NCBI GenBank assembly: GCA_030603035.1
Contig: JAUVYQ010000041.1
Coordinates: 1 to 17,511, forward strand
DNA length: 17,511 bases
DNA from: Phycisphaerae bacterium
GTDB lineage: Bacteria; Planctomycetota; Phycisphaerae; Sedimentisphaerales; SG8-4
Direction: 5' to 3'
The notes below the pieces were generated by a model. That model worked only from the letters and a program-made list of their open reading frames with translations. It had not been told where the DNA came from and searched no databases. The translations under genes and the position numbers were made by a program. Shown here piece by piece: positions 7,313-14,650 of this stretch (its first letter is position 1; every line of letters begins with the position of its first letter).

Positions 7313-7903
7313 CTTGAAAGCCGAAATGATTTTTTCGATTTTACCTCTGGATGCCCACTCCAGATGGAAGCCGCCCATTACCAGAAGGATATCATCTTTT
7401 ACCAAATCTTTCGCTGCATTTACGATGTTCACAATGCCCGGGTGCGCACAGCCGGTTATCAGTATCAGGCCCTTGTCCGTCCGGACAATTAAAGACTGCT
7501 CTTTTATCCATTTTCCAAGCTGGCCGGCCGAATATACGTTTTCACAAATCTTCAAGGGCTGTTCGACCTCAACCATTTTTGCCCCGTGTGCCCGTACGTT
7601 ATCTTTAAACTTTGTTGGAAATGATTCTGGCAGATAGACGGTAACGTTGGGATTCTTTTCGAGAAAGCTCCCCAATCCGCCGGTATGGTCGCCGTGGATG
7701 TGAGAGAGAACGACTATATCTATTCTGTCAGGGTCCACCGCTGATTTTTCCATATTACTGAGCAATAATGAACCGTCTCCGCCGGTATCGAAGAGGATGC
7801 TTTTCTCAGGGCCGGTTATAAAACAGGAAAAACCCCAGCCGGTTTCCAGCCCCTGCTTATACGGATTATTGTCGTAAACAACTGTAATGCTTATATCTTG
7901 CAT
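7310..7903 (-). CDS. metallo-beta-lactamase-fold hydrolase (COG1237-like), cut short by in-frame TAA
   Basis: The 197 residues up to the first stop show an MBL-fold metal-binding core: LFDTGGD (37-43), HIHGDH (68-73), GCAHPG (151-156, His154) and GGFH (177-180). The arrangement matches the group annotated as 7,8-dihydropterin-6-methyl-4-(beta-D-ribofuranosyl)aminobenzene-5'-phosphate synthase-like proteins. Most bacterial members are of unknown substrate, and no methanopterin pathway gene is visible here. The protein stops after SAFK, well before the family's C-terminal HCTG block, which is still encoded in frame just downstream. So this is either a recent nonsense mutation, a sequencing error, or a read-through site. 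The truncated form would lack the last conserved histidine and is probably inactive. It starts 164 bases from the divergent mdh gene; no strong ribosome binding site is visible. Confidence 0.82.
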   Translation of the reverse strand: MQDISITVVYDNNPYKQGLETGWGFSCFITGPEKSILFDTGGDGSLLLSNMEKSAVDPDRIDIVVLSHIHGDHTGGLGSFLEKNPNVTVYLPESFPTKFKDNVRAHGAKMVEVEQPLKICENVYSAGQLGKWIKEQSLIVRTDKGLILITGCAHPGIVNIVNAAKDLVKDDILLVMGGFHLEWASRGKIEKIISAFK

Positions 7904-7936
7904 TTCGTTTCACGCTTTATCTTGTGTACGATAGCA

Positions 7937-7965
7937 ATTATAGCTGCTCCGCTGTGATTTGGAAT
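7937..7965 (-). promoter_or_regulatory. possible promoter for the MBL-hydrolase/zinc-ribbon operon
   Basis: On the minus strand a consensus -10 TATAAT lies at 7942-7937, about 34 bases before the ATG at 7903. The matching -35 region (7965-7960, ATTCCA) is poor. The perfect -10 and its position in the divergent gap support a promoter, but weakly. Confidence 0.35.
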
Positions 7966-7985
7966 ATGCCAAAACATATTTTTTA

Positions 7986-8014
7986 TTAGCAACGTTCCGG
8001 TTTTTGCGTATAAT
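7986..8014 (+). promoter_or_regulatory. sigma70-type promoter for mdh
   Basis: TTAGCA (7986-7991, four of six matches to TTGACA) is followed after 17 bases by a perfect TATAAT (8009-8014). This predicts a leader of roughly 45 bases before the TTG start at 8068. It sits in the same 164-base gap as the weaker divergent promoter. Confidence 0.55.
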
Positions 8015-8055
8015 CAGGCGAAATCTAATGATTTGAGCGAGGTTGATAGCATTAT

Positions 8056-8061
8056 AAGGAG
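8056..8061 (+). promoter_or_regulatory. ribosome binding site that sets the TTG start of mdh
   Basis: AAGGAG lies six bases before TTG at 8068. No ATG or GTG in frame is equally well placed, and translation from the TTG begins MSRNKITIVGAG, exactly where the family's first beta strand starts. Confidence 0.7.
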
Positions 8062-8067
8062 TTTGCT

Positions 8068-9000
8068 TTGAGTCGAAACAAGATAACGATAGTCGGTGCG
8101 GGAAACGTCGGTGCTACGGTGGCCCACATCGCTGCAACGAGACAGCTCGGCGATATCGTCCTGCTCGACGTCATTGAAGGCCTCGCCGAGGGCAAAGCCC
8201 TTGATATCGCTGAAGCAAGCCCCATCCAGCTTTACGATTCGCTTATCATCGGCACCTGCGACTGGGAAAAGACCGCGGACAGCAATATCGTCATCGTAAC
8301 AAGTGGAGTGCCTCGCAAACCCGGAATGAGCCGCGACGACCTGCTTACAAAAAACGTCCGGATTGTCAAAGATGTCAGCCAACAAATAGCCAAACATTCA
8401 CCCGATAGTATTGTCATCGTTGTCTGCAACCCGCTCGATGCAATGGTTTATACCGCTGCCAGAGTTACCGGCTTCACCAAAAACAAGGTTATGGGAATGG
8501 CCGGCGCCCTCGACTCAGCACGCTTTAGCTGCTTCCTCGCATCCGAGCTTGATGTAAGCGTAGAGGACATAAAGTGCGTCTTAATGGGCGGCCACGGAGA
8601 CGATATGGTGCCTCTGCCCCGATTCACCTCCGTTAGTGGAATACCCGTAACCGAGCTGCTCGATGAAGACAAAATCGCCGAGCTAATCGAGCGCACGCGA
8701 AAAGGCGGTATCGAAATCGTAAATCTACTCGGCTGCAGCGCCTATTACGCCCCCGCTGCCGGCGCCGTTAAGATGGCTGAAGCAATCCTGAAAGACAAGA
8801 AAACCGTAATGTCCTGCTGCGCTTATTGTGACAGCGAATATGATGCCGGCGGCTCCTTTGTCGGCGTCCCCGTCGTTCTCGGCAAAAACGGCGTCGAAAA
8901 AATCATCGAGCTCGATTTGAACGGGTCCGAACTCGCACAGCTCGAAAAATCGCTCGCTCACGTAAAACAGCTCGCCCAACAGGTTGACAAACTCTTATAA
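8068..9000 (+). CDS. mdh: malate dehydrogenase (LDH-like type)
   Basis: A 310-residue NAD-dependent dehydrogenase interconverting malate and oxaloacetate in the TCA cycle. It shows the nucleotide-binding GAGNVG (10-15) and Asp34, which favours NAD over NADP. The mobile loop is SGVPRKPGMSRDDLL (79-93); Arg83 occupies the position that is Gln in lactate dehydrogenases, so malate is the expected substrate, and Arg89 is the second substrate arginine. Asn121, Asp149, Arg152 and the catalytic His176 in GGHGDDMV are present. It belongs to the lactate-dehydrogenase-like malate dehydrogenase group common in planctomycetes and other anaerobes, of the usual length. It starts at TTG behind AAGGAG, has its own promoter, and ends 119 bases before the ATPase operon, which may or may not share its transcript. 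Confidence 0.95.
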   Translation: MSRNKITIVGAGNVGATVAHIAATRQLGDIVLLDVIEGLAEGKALDIAEASPIQLYDSLIIGTCDWEKTADSNIVIVTSGVPRKPGMSRDDLLTKNVRIVKDVSQQIAKHSPDSIVIVVCNPLDAMVYTAARVTGFTKNKVMGMAGALDSARFSCFLASELDVSVEDIKCVLMGGHGDDMVPLPRFTSVSGIPVTELLDEDKIAELIERTRKGGIEIVNLLGCSAYYAPAAGAVKMAEAILKDKKTVMSCCAYCDSEYDAGGSFVGVPVVLGKNGVEKIIELDLNGSELAQLEKSLAHVKQLAQQVDKLL

Positions 9001-9025
9001 GTAAGAAATTTCTTTCGGCTATTTC

Positions 9026-9052
9026 TTGCCATTTGCCGAATAATAATATAGT
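9026..9052 (+). promoter_or_regulatory. possible promoter for the A/V-type ATPase operon
   Basis: TTGCCA (9026-9031) and TATAGT (9047-9052) resemble -35 and -10 boxes, but the 15-base spacer is short. They lie in the 119-base gap between mdh and the first ATPase gene, which otherwise holds only a small hairpin. Confidence 0.3.
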
Positions 9053-9086
9053 GTATCAGCCATTTGAAATGGGGTTTTGACGGGAC

Positions 9087-9099
9087 CCCGCTTCGCGGG
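9087..9099. repeat. small GC hairpin in the leader of the ATPase operon
   Basis: CCCGC and GCGGG pair around a three-base loop, 20 bases before the first ATPase start codon (9120). It is not followed by a T-run. It could slow ribosome access or stabilise the mRNA end, or be chance. Confidence 0.4.
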
Positions 9100-9119
9100 A
9101 ATCAATTGCAGGGACGCGA

Positions 9120-9425
9120 ATGGAACTGATAAAGAAGATTAAACAGGCCGAAGCACAGGCCCAGGAGATTATCGAGCAGGCCAAAGCCCAGGCAGCCCAG
9201 CAAGCCGAAAAGGGGCGGACAAGCCGACTTAAAGCATCAGAAGAAGCCGAGCAACAAAGGGAAAAAACTGTCGAAGCTGCTGTTGCCGCAGCGCAAACAC
9301 AAGGCCTTGCCGAAGTCGAGAAGCTTAAAGCGCAAGCCGAAAAGCAGCGTCAACAGCTGCGCGAAAATACGGCCGGCAGAATGGCGCCGGCAGCGGCAAA
9401 GGTAATGGATTACTTGAGAGGCTAA
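9120..9425 (+). CDS. atpH: A/V-type ATP synthase subunit H (peripheral stalk, G-type)
   Basis: A 101-residue protein that is almost entirely a charged, alanine- and glutamine-rich coiled coil (residues 3-88), the shape of the H/G subunit. In this enzyme class it pairs with subunit E to form the peripheral stalk that holds the A3B3 head against rotation. The sequence alone is low in complexity; the call rests on its length, composition and position as first gene before I-K-E-C-F-A-B, the same order as the Methanosarcina aha operon (ahaHIKECFABDG). GGGA at 9111-9114 lies five bases before the ATG. Subunit I begins two bases after its stop. Several coiled-coil proteins could look similar, but the context makes this call strong. 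Confidence 0.82.
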   Translation: MELIKKIKQAEAQAQEIIEQAKAQAAQQAEKGRTSRLKASEEAEQQREKTVEAAVAAAQTQGLAEVEKLKAQAEKQRQQLRENTAGRMAPAAAKVMDYLRG

Positions 9426-9427
9426 CT

Positions 9428-11389
9428 ATGGCCATTGCTCAAATGGCGAAAGTGATAATTGTCAGCCATCGCACGCAGGCCTCGGAGCTTCTGGAGGCAT
9501 TGCAGCGTGAAGGTATTTGCCAGATACTGAACGCAGAAGAGGCAATGGTCAGCAGGGACTCACCTGAGCTCGCCATCGCAGGCCAGCGCCCAAAAGACAT
9601 TGAAGACCTGCTGAACCGGCTGGCAAAAGGTATCGAATTGCTCAAAGGTTATGCCGAATCTGCAAAGTCTCTTACGAGCATTCTTTCACCCCGCACTGTC
9701 GTTGATGAGCAGTCATATAACAAGGTCGTTTCAGACCGTCAAATTCTAAAGATTATTGACCGGTGTGAGCAGACCGAAGCAGCGATAGAAAAACTCAAAG
9801 CCGAACGCGAGAACCTCGACGCGACCTTAGAGGAGCTTGGGCCGTGGGCGGCCTTCCAGACGCCCGTAGAAGAGATTGGCCGGCTTCGGACAACGAGTTG
9901 TTTGACGGGACTCTTGCCAGACCGGCAGTTTGAGCAGGTAGAAGAGAAGATAAGCGAGCTCGGCGGGGCAATTCAGCAAATAGGAGCAGCTAATAACAAA
10001 TACGCCTGCCTTATTGTTTGTCTGAATTTTAATATCAATGAGGTGCAAAAGCTGCTGCGCTCCGCTGAGTTTGAGCCGGTCAGCTTCGAGCCGATGACAG
10101 GGACCGTAGCGGAATTAATAAGTGAGCATACCGGAAAGTTGAACCGGGCAAAAGAGCAATTGCAGATACAATACGAAAAGGCGGTGTCGTTGTCCAAACA
10201 TTTGCTCAAGCTGCAAATTCTTCACGACCATTATGAAAACCTGTTGAACAGGGAGCAGGCTAGGGGCGCCGCGCCGGCAACGGAACACACGGTCCTTTTG
10301 GAAGGTTGGGTAAAGGAAAAAAATTACGCCCGGCTGGAAAAAATAGTATCGCGTTTTGGGGCATCGAGTTTGACTAAAATCGAACCGGCTGAAGACGAAG
10401 AGGTCCCGGTTGAAATAGAGAACAGGAACTACATCAGGCCTTTTGAGGTCATAACCCGTCTTTACGGTATGCCGAAGCATTTTGATGTTGACCCGACGGT
10501 ATTTCTGGCGCCGTTCTTTGCGCTGTTTTTTGCGCTGTGTCTGACCGACGCCGGTTACGGGCTTGTTATTATTGCACTGATGGTTTTCTTTATAAAGAAA
10601 ATGCAGGGCGACAAAAAACTGATGTGGATGCTGGGAATTTGCTCAGCTGTTACAGTCATAGCCGGTGCCCTGACCGGCGGATGGTTCGGTGATGCGGTAC
10701 AGCAGTTTGTACCAGTGTTAAAACCGCTTAGAGATAAGATGATGTGGTTTGACCCCTTTGAGAAACCGATGATGTTCTTTGGCTTGTCACTTGCGCTTGG
10801 TTATACCCAGATTATGGCTGGACTGATAATTGCATTTGTGCATAACCTTAGAAGAAAGCAATATATAGCCGGACTGTGCGACCAATTGACCCTCTTGGTG
10901 ATGCTCAATTCGATTGCGATATTTGCAGCGAGTAAGGTAGGGGTGGTCCCAATTGAAATCGGAAAATTCTTCGGAATTCTGGCAATTATTCCGGCGGCAG
11001 TAATCTTGCTCTTCAGCCACCGCCAGGGCGGCTGGGCCGGCCGAATCGGTATGGGAGCATATAACTTGTTCAGCACCATCTTTTACGTTGGGGATGTGCT
11101 AAGTTACATAAGATTGATGGCCCTTGGTATGGTTACAGCTGGCTTGGCTATGGCAATAAACGTTATGGCACAGCTTGCACTCGATATACCTTATGGCATA
11201 GGTGTTGTAGCGATGATATTGGTACTCGTCGGCGGACACGGATTTAACATGGCTATAAACGCTTTAGGTGCCTTTGTTCATACCTTGAGATTGCAATACG
11301 CAGAGTTTTTCCCGAAGTTCTTCATCGGCGGCGGCAGAGCTTTCGAGCCGCTGAGCAAAAAGTACAAACACATTTATATAGCAAAATAG
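9428..11389 (+). CDS. atpI: A/V-type ATP synthase subunit I (membrane stator, a-type)
   Basis: A 653-residue protein that forms the stator side of the ion channel. Residues 1-345 are the cytoplasmic arm that docks the peripheral stalks, with coiled-coil stretches near 105-135 and 235-275. Membrane segments begin at about 357 (PTVFLAPFFALFFAL, then LTDAGYG) and continue to about 625. The SYIRLMALGM motif contains the arginine (Arg562) expected to face the rotor's ion-binding glutamate, and HTLRLQYAEFFPKFF near the end is the conserved closing helix. Length matches bacterial and archaeal members (about 620-680). GAGAGG at 9416-9421 precedes the ATG by six bases. It lies between H and K in one tightly spaced operon. 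Confidence 0.95.
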   Translation: MAIAQMAKVIIVSHRTQASELLEALQREGICQILNAEEAMVSRDSPELAIAGQRPKDIEDLLNRLAKGIELLKGYAESAKSLTSILSPRTVVDEQSYNKVVSDRQILKIIDRCEQTEAAIEKLKAERENLDATLEELGPWAAFQTPVEEIGRLRTTSCLTGLLPDRQFEQVEEKISELGGAIQQIGAANNKYACLIVCLNFNINEVQKLLRSAEFEPVSFEPMTGTVAELISEHTGKLNRAKEQLQIQYEKAVSLSKHLLKLQILHDHYENLLNREQARGAAPATEHTVLLEGWVKEKNYARLEKIVSRFGASSLTKIEPAEDEEVPVEIENRNYIRPFEVITRLYGMPKHFDVDPTVFLAPFFALFFALCLTDAGYGLVIIALMVFFIKKMQGDKKLMWMLGICSAVTVIAGALTGGWFGDAVQQFVPVLKPLRDKMMWFDPFEKPMMFFGLSLALGYTQIMAGLIIAFVHNLRRKQYIAGLCDQLTLLVMLNSIAIFAASKVGVVPIEIGKFFGILAIIPAAVILLFSHRQGGWAGRIGMGAYNLFSTIFYVGDVLSYIRLMALGMVTAGLAMAINVMAQLALDIPYGIGVVAMILVLVGGHGFNMAINALGAFVHTLRLQYAEFFPKFFIGGGRAFEPLSKKYKHIYIAK

Positions 11390-11902
<513 letters not shown>

Positions 11903-11911
11903 TACCTGAAA

Positions 11912-11945
11912 CGCAATACGCAATACGAAATACGAGATACGAAGT
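11912..11945 (+). repeat. four heptamer repeats before subunit E
   Basis: CGCAATA, CGCAATA, CGAAATA and CGAGATA follow one another from 11912 to 11939, with a partial fifth unit reaching 11945. They fill almost the whole gap between the K stop and the E start codon and leave no good ribosome binding site. They are not coding: reading through them from a TTG at 11887 would overlap the end of K. Confidence 0.7.
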
Positions 11946-11946
11946 T

Positions 11947-12537
11947 ATGGAAGCTGAACAGGTAGTAGAAAAGATATTGGCTGACGCCAGGGCCGAGGCT
12001 GAGAAGATAAAAAAACAGGCCGACGAAAAAGAAGCTGCTGAGCAGGCCAAGCTCACCGAGCAGCTGGACGAGTATAAAAAGCAAACACAGACGCTCGCCA
12101 AAAAAGCCGCAAAGGACAAAAAACTGCATCTTTTAGCGGCAGGAAGAATGGATATTGCAAAAGAGTTTTTAGGCGAGAAAAGAAAAATACTTGATGAAGT
12201 CTTTGCGCAGGCGCGACAGCAGCTCCGGAATTTGCCGGACGAGGAATATCGAAACTTTATGACTAAACTGATGCTCGAAGCGGTCGAAACCGGCGACGAA
12301 GAGATTATCATCGACAATGAAGAAAAACGAATCGACCAAAATTTTATCAAGCATCTGAACCGCGAGCTGGGTTCTGGCTACAAAGGCAATTTAAGATTGG
12401 CCGATGAAAGGCAGATTCTTGCAGGCGGCTTTATCTTAAAACGAGGCAGGATAAAAAATAATGTCTCGTTCGACGTATTACTGGCCCAGGCACGCAAAGA
12501 GCTGGAAATCGAATTAGCAAAAGAGCTGTTCTCGTGA
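11947..12537 (+). CDS. atpE: A/V-type ATP synthase subunit E (peripheral stalk)
   Basis: A 196-residue peripheral-stalk subunit. Residues 1-70 form a long charged helix (EQVVEKILADARAEAEKIKK and onward) that pairs with subunit H. The C-terminal half is the globular domain that binds the top of the head; LRLADERQILAGGFILKRGRIKN is its typical strand region, and the protein closes with ARKELEIELAKELFS, a complete family ending. So the transposase inserted directly after this gene did not remove any of it. The start at ATG 11947 gives family length; the upstream TTG at 11887 would add a stretch encoded by heptamer repeats and overlap K, so I rejected it. The ribosome binding site is weak (CGAAG, 11940-11944). 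Confidence 0.92.
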   Translation: MEAEQVVEKILADARAEAEKIKKQADEKEAAEQAKLTEQLDEYKKQTQTLAKKAAKDKKLHLLAAGRMDIAKEFLGEKRKILDEVFAQARQQLRNLPDEEYRNFMTKLMLEAVETGDEEIIIDNEEKRIDQNFIKHLNRELGSGYKGNLRLADERQILAGGFILKRGRIKNNVSFDVLLAQARKELEIELAKELFS

Positions 12538-12569
12538 ATTGTGGTCCCAGCCTTGGAGGATTCCGAAGA

Positions 12570-12932
12570 GTGTTCTTCCATATTTGGTTCGTAACGAAAT
12601 ATAGAAGGCCGGTTCTGGATGAAGAGACGGAGCAAAGGTTACTTGCAATAACCCAGGAAATAGCACAAAGGAAAGGCTACAAAGTGTTAGAAATTGGGCC
12701 AAACAGAGACCATGTACATATATTATTGGAGTTAGATCAGAGGGAAAAACTTCCCTCGGTTGTAAGGACGCTAAAGGCAGTAACCGCTAAGAAAATACTG
12801 GAAGAAACCCCACACTTACGTGTGGGGAATGCTTTCTGGGCCAGACGATATGGCTACAAAGAAGTTAAAGCCGGAGAATTGAAGATTGTACGAAAATATG
12901 TTCGAAACCAGAAAAGGATACCACACACGTGA
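12570..12932 (+). CDS. IS200/IS605-family Y1 (HUH) transposase
   Basis: A 120-residue single-strand transposase of the TnpA_IS200 / REP-associated (RAYT) fold. It shows HIWFVTKYRRPVL at the start, the metal-binding HVH (48-50, in RDHVHILLEL) and the catalytic tyrosine Tyr110 in KYVRNQ. Such enzymes cut one strand at hairpin ends and insert without target duplication. GTG at 12570 has GGAGGA at 12555-12560 nine bases upstream. A GTG at 12534 overlapping the stop of E is also open but has no ribosome binding site. It is the only non-ATPase gene in the operon. No TnpB or IscB partner is present. Its stop codon lies in the loop of a hairpin (12921-12940) that probably marks the right end of the element. 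Confidence 0.9.
   Translation: MFFHIWFVTKYRRPVLDEETEQRLLAITQEIAQRKGYKVLEIGPNRDHVHILLELDQREKLPSVVRTLKAVTAKKILEETPHLRVGNAFWARRYGYKEVKAGELKIVRKYVRNQKRIPHT
12808..12827. repeat. hairpin inside the transposase gene
   Basis: CCCCACAC and GTGTGGGG pair perfectly around the loop TTAC. The stem encodes part of TPHLRVG. It shares its CACAC/GTGTG arms with the terminal hairpin at 12921-12940. Confidence 0.75.
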
Positions 12933-13998
12933 GTGTGTGGAGGACGAACTACGAACTACTCTTCTGGATTTCTACACCTATCCGCCTGTCGGCAGCGACG
13001 ACTGGCGATATACTTTCCAGACGGCCCAGGTACGCGCGCTCGAGATGCAGATGCTAAGCTCGGCAGCTCTCCTCGATATGGCCAACGCAGAAAATTTCGC
13101 CCAGGCCGCCGACCTGTTATCGGCCACCGAATACGCACTGCCGCAGACAGGCCAGGGGTTTGCGGAGATGGAGAATATTTTGCTGGCTCGAAGAACTGCG
13201 GTGCGGGAACTATTTTCGGTTTTGTGTATTGACAAGCCGATTGTAGAACTGTTCAAAACGCGGGATGATTTTGCGAATTTACGATTGGCAGTCAGGCGAA
13301 CATTGACGGAGAAGCCGTTGGGGACCGATTACAGCAGCGACGGTAATTTCCCGCCCGAGCAGTTTGAGCAGGTCTTTGAGGAGGAAAATTACGAGCTGTT
13401 TCCTGATTATATGTCCGAGGCGGTAGAGCGGGCGGTTCTGGCTTACTATCAAAATAAGGATATACGCCGGATTGATTGCGCAATTGATGCCGTGCAGGCT
13501 GAGTATAATCTGAAAAAAGCACGCCGATTAAAGAGCGTCTTTCTGCTCGGACTTTTCAGAATACAGATTGATTTAACGAACATACGCACGATGCTTCGAC
13601 TCAAATTCACCCCGCCCCTAACAGGGGCGGGGTTCACCGAATCGGAACAGCCTAACGTCTTTTTGAAAGGCGGATTTATTGAACTCGAACGGCTGAAAGG
13701 CGGACTCGACGTCGGCTATGAGGCGGCAGGGCCGTTATTTTTTGTAACGCCGTACCACGAAGTTATGCAAGCAGGCGCCAACTATTTAATGTCGGACAAA
13801 TCTTTTTTGAGGGCCGAGCAGCAATGCGCCGAATTCTTGACTGGATTTCTAAAATCAACGATTCAGATTACCGCCGGCCCTCAGCCGATTATAGCTTTTC
13901 TGTTAATGAAGGAAAACGAAATCCGCAACGTCAGATTAATATTGACCGCGAAGAAGAATAACCTGGACACAAAACTTATTTTAGACCGTATCTCGTGA
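12886..13998 (+). CDS. atpC: A/V-type ATP synthase subunit C (AC39 type), 5' end rewritten by the transposase
   Basis: The subunit C fold sits on the central axle and links the head to the membrane ring. Family similarity begins at about residue 40 (DDWRYTFQTAQVRALEMQML) and runs to the end, giving about 330 residues, the normal size. The region before it has no good start. The frame is open back to a TTG at 12886 (GGAG at 12873-12876) and an ATG at 12898, both inside the transposase gene in another frame, and to a GTG at 12937 inside the terminal hairpin. I give 12886 because it has the best ribosome binding site, but the true start is uncertain. A nine-residue insert, TPPLTGAGF (residues 242-250), comes from a palindromic insertion at 13606-13632. 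The gene is otherwise intact. Confidence 0.88.
   Translation: MYENMFETRKGYHTRECVEDELRTTLLDFYTYPPVGSDDWRYTFQTAQVRALEMQMLSSAALLDMANAENFAQAADLLSATEYALPQTGQGFAEMENILLARRTAVRELFSVLCIDKPIVELFKTRDDFANLRLAVRRTLTEKPLGTDYSSDGNFPPEQFEQVFEEENYELFPDYMSEAVERAVLAYYQNKDIRRIDCAIDAVQAEYNLKKARRLKSVFLLGLFRIQIDLTNIRTMLRLKFTPPLTGAGFTESEQPNVFLKGGFIELERLKGGLDVGYEAAGPLFFVTPYHEVMQAGANYLMSDKSFLRAEQQCAEFLTGFLKSTIQITAGPQPIIAFLLMKENEIRNVRLILTAKKNNLDTKLILDRIS
12921..12940. repeat. hairpin over the transposase stop codon (likely right end of the element)
   Basis: CCACACAC and GTGTGTGG pair perfectly around the loop GTGA, and the TGA of that loop is the transposase stop. A hairpin at this place fits the subterminal hairpins recognised by IS200/IS605 and RAYT enzymes. 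Confidence 0.7.
13606..13638. repeat. palindromic insertion inside subunit C with TTCACC flanks
   Basis: An 11-base stem (13609-13619 with 13623-13633, GC-rich) with loop AAC is flanked by TTCACC at 13606-13611 and 13633-13638. One repeat plus the palindrome is 27 bases, so nine codons are added without a frameshift. Removing them leaves LRLKFTESEQPN, a smooth join. Confidence 0.7.
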
Positions 13999-14014
13999 CC
14001 CGTAACCCGGGCCA

Positions 14015-14128
14015 CGAGCATCGAGTAGCCAGCAGAGCCGCGACCGTGAGGGAGCGGTAGGGAGCTGGCCAGCGAAATTGAATATCGAGCATCGAGTAGC
14101 CAACAGAGCCGCGACCGTGAGGGAGCGG
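14015..14128. repeat. two 43-base direct repeats between subunits C and F
   Basis: The segments 14015-14057 and 14086-14128 are identical at 42 of 43 positions. Each begins CGAGCATCGAGTAGCC and ends with a GC-rich part containing CCGC and GCGG arms. They fill half of the 226-base gap 13999-14224. Downstream of them lie short TTAACCA and TCGAATT-like repeats. There is no gene in this gap. Confidence 0.8.
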
Positions 14129-14224
14129 ACAGGAATCCATTTAACCAATTAACCATTATGTTTCGAATTTCGATACCTGTCCTGAGCAGGGTCGAAGGAT
14201 TCGAATTTCGGATTTGGACGAATT

Positions 14225-14548
14225 ATGCAAAGTAGGATAGCAGTCATCGGTGACACGGATTTTGTAATGCCGTTCTCGGCACTCGGAGTCGATACGTACC
14301 CGGTAGGCCGGACAGCCGGGGATATTACCGAAAGTGCCGAGAAAATAATCGCTGGAAGGTACGCTCTTGTCGTTGTTGCCGAAAATATAGCTCCGGCGGT
14401 CGATGAAGTTTTTTCAGCTTGCGAGAATTTACCGACCCCTTGTATCGTGGTTGTGCCGTTCACCACCGAATCCGAGGGCTTTGCAACGCAGGCCCTCGGA
14501 AAAGTGCTTAAGATGGCTACGGGTATAAATATTTTGCAAAATAGTTAA
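14225..14548 (+). CDS. atpF: A/V-type ATP synthase subunit F (central axle)
   Basis: A 107-residue small alpha/beta protein that binds the lower end of the central shaft and, in related enzymes, shifts activity between conformations. It opens with SRIAVIGDTDFVMPFSALGV, matching the family start (a first strand, then the G-x-x-D-F turn), and has the central strand ALVVVAENIAP and IVVVPF. Its length is normal. The ribosome binding site is weak (GGAC at 14216-14219). It lies between C and A, the expected place in the aha-type order. Confidence 0.9.
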   Translation: MQSRIAVIGDTDFVMPFSALGVDTYPVGRTAGDITESAEKIIAGRYALVVVAENIAPAVDEVFSACENLPTPCIVVVPFTTESEGFATQALGKVLKMATGINILQNS

Positions 14549-14561
14549 AAAAGGATAATTA

Positions 14562-14630
14562 GCCACGAAGACACGAAGTCACAAAGAAATTATAAATTAA
14601 AAAAACTTGGTGTCTTTGTGCCTTTGTGGC
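14562..14630. repeat. imperfect inverted repeat upstream of subunit A
   Basis: The left arm GCCACGAAGACACGAAG (from 14562) is nearly the complement of the right arm CTTTGTGCCTTTGTGGC (ending 14630), with an AT-rich loop. The left arm is itself a tandem of CACGAAGA-like units. It ends 20 bases before the subunit A start and could form a leader hairpin or a partial terminator lowering head-subunit expression. There is a short A-run but no T-run after it. Confidence 0.6.
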
Positions 14631-14650
14631 AAAAATAAAGGTCTAAAAGA

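Larger units (their letters stand above)
12538..12945 (+). mobile_element. single-gene IS200/IS605-like or RAYT element inserted between subunits E and C
   Basis: The element begins at or just after the E stop (12535-12537) and ends near the hairpin at 12921-12940, just before the heptamers at 12944. It carries only the transposase. Two similar hairpins are visible, both with CACAC/GTGTG arms: one inside the gene (12808-12827) and one over its stop codon. Exact ends cannot be fixed without an empty site from a relative. IS605-type elements make no target duplication, and none is seen. Confidence 0.6.

Noticed and set aside
9003..9026. Rho-independent terminator after mdh
   Set aside because: A 7-base AT-only stem (AAGAAAT with ATTTCTT) is present, but it is weak and not followed by a clear T-run.
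12534..12569. GTG start of the transposase overlapping the stop of subunit E
   Set aside because: There is no ribosome binding site before it, while GTG 12570 has GGAGGA and starts at the conserved first strand. It remains possible.
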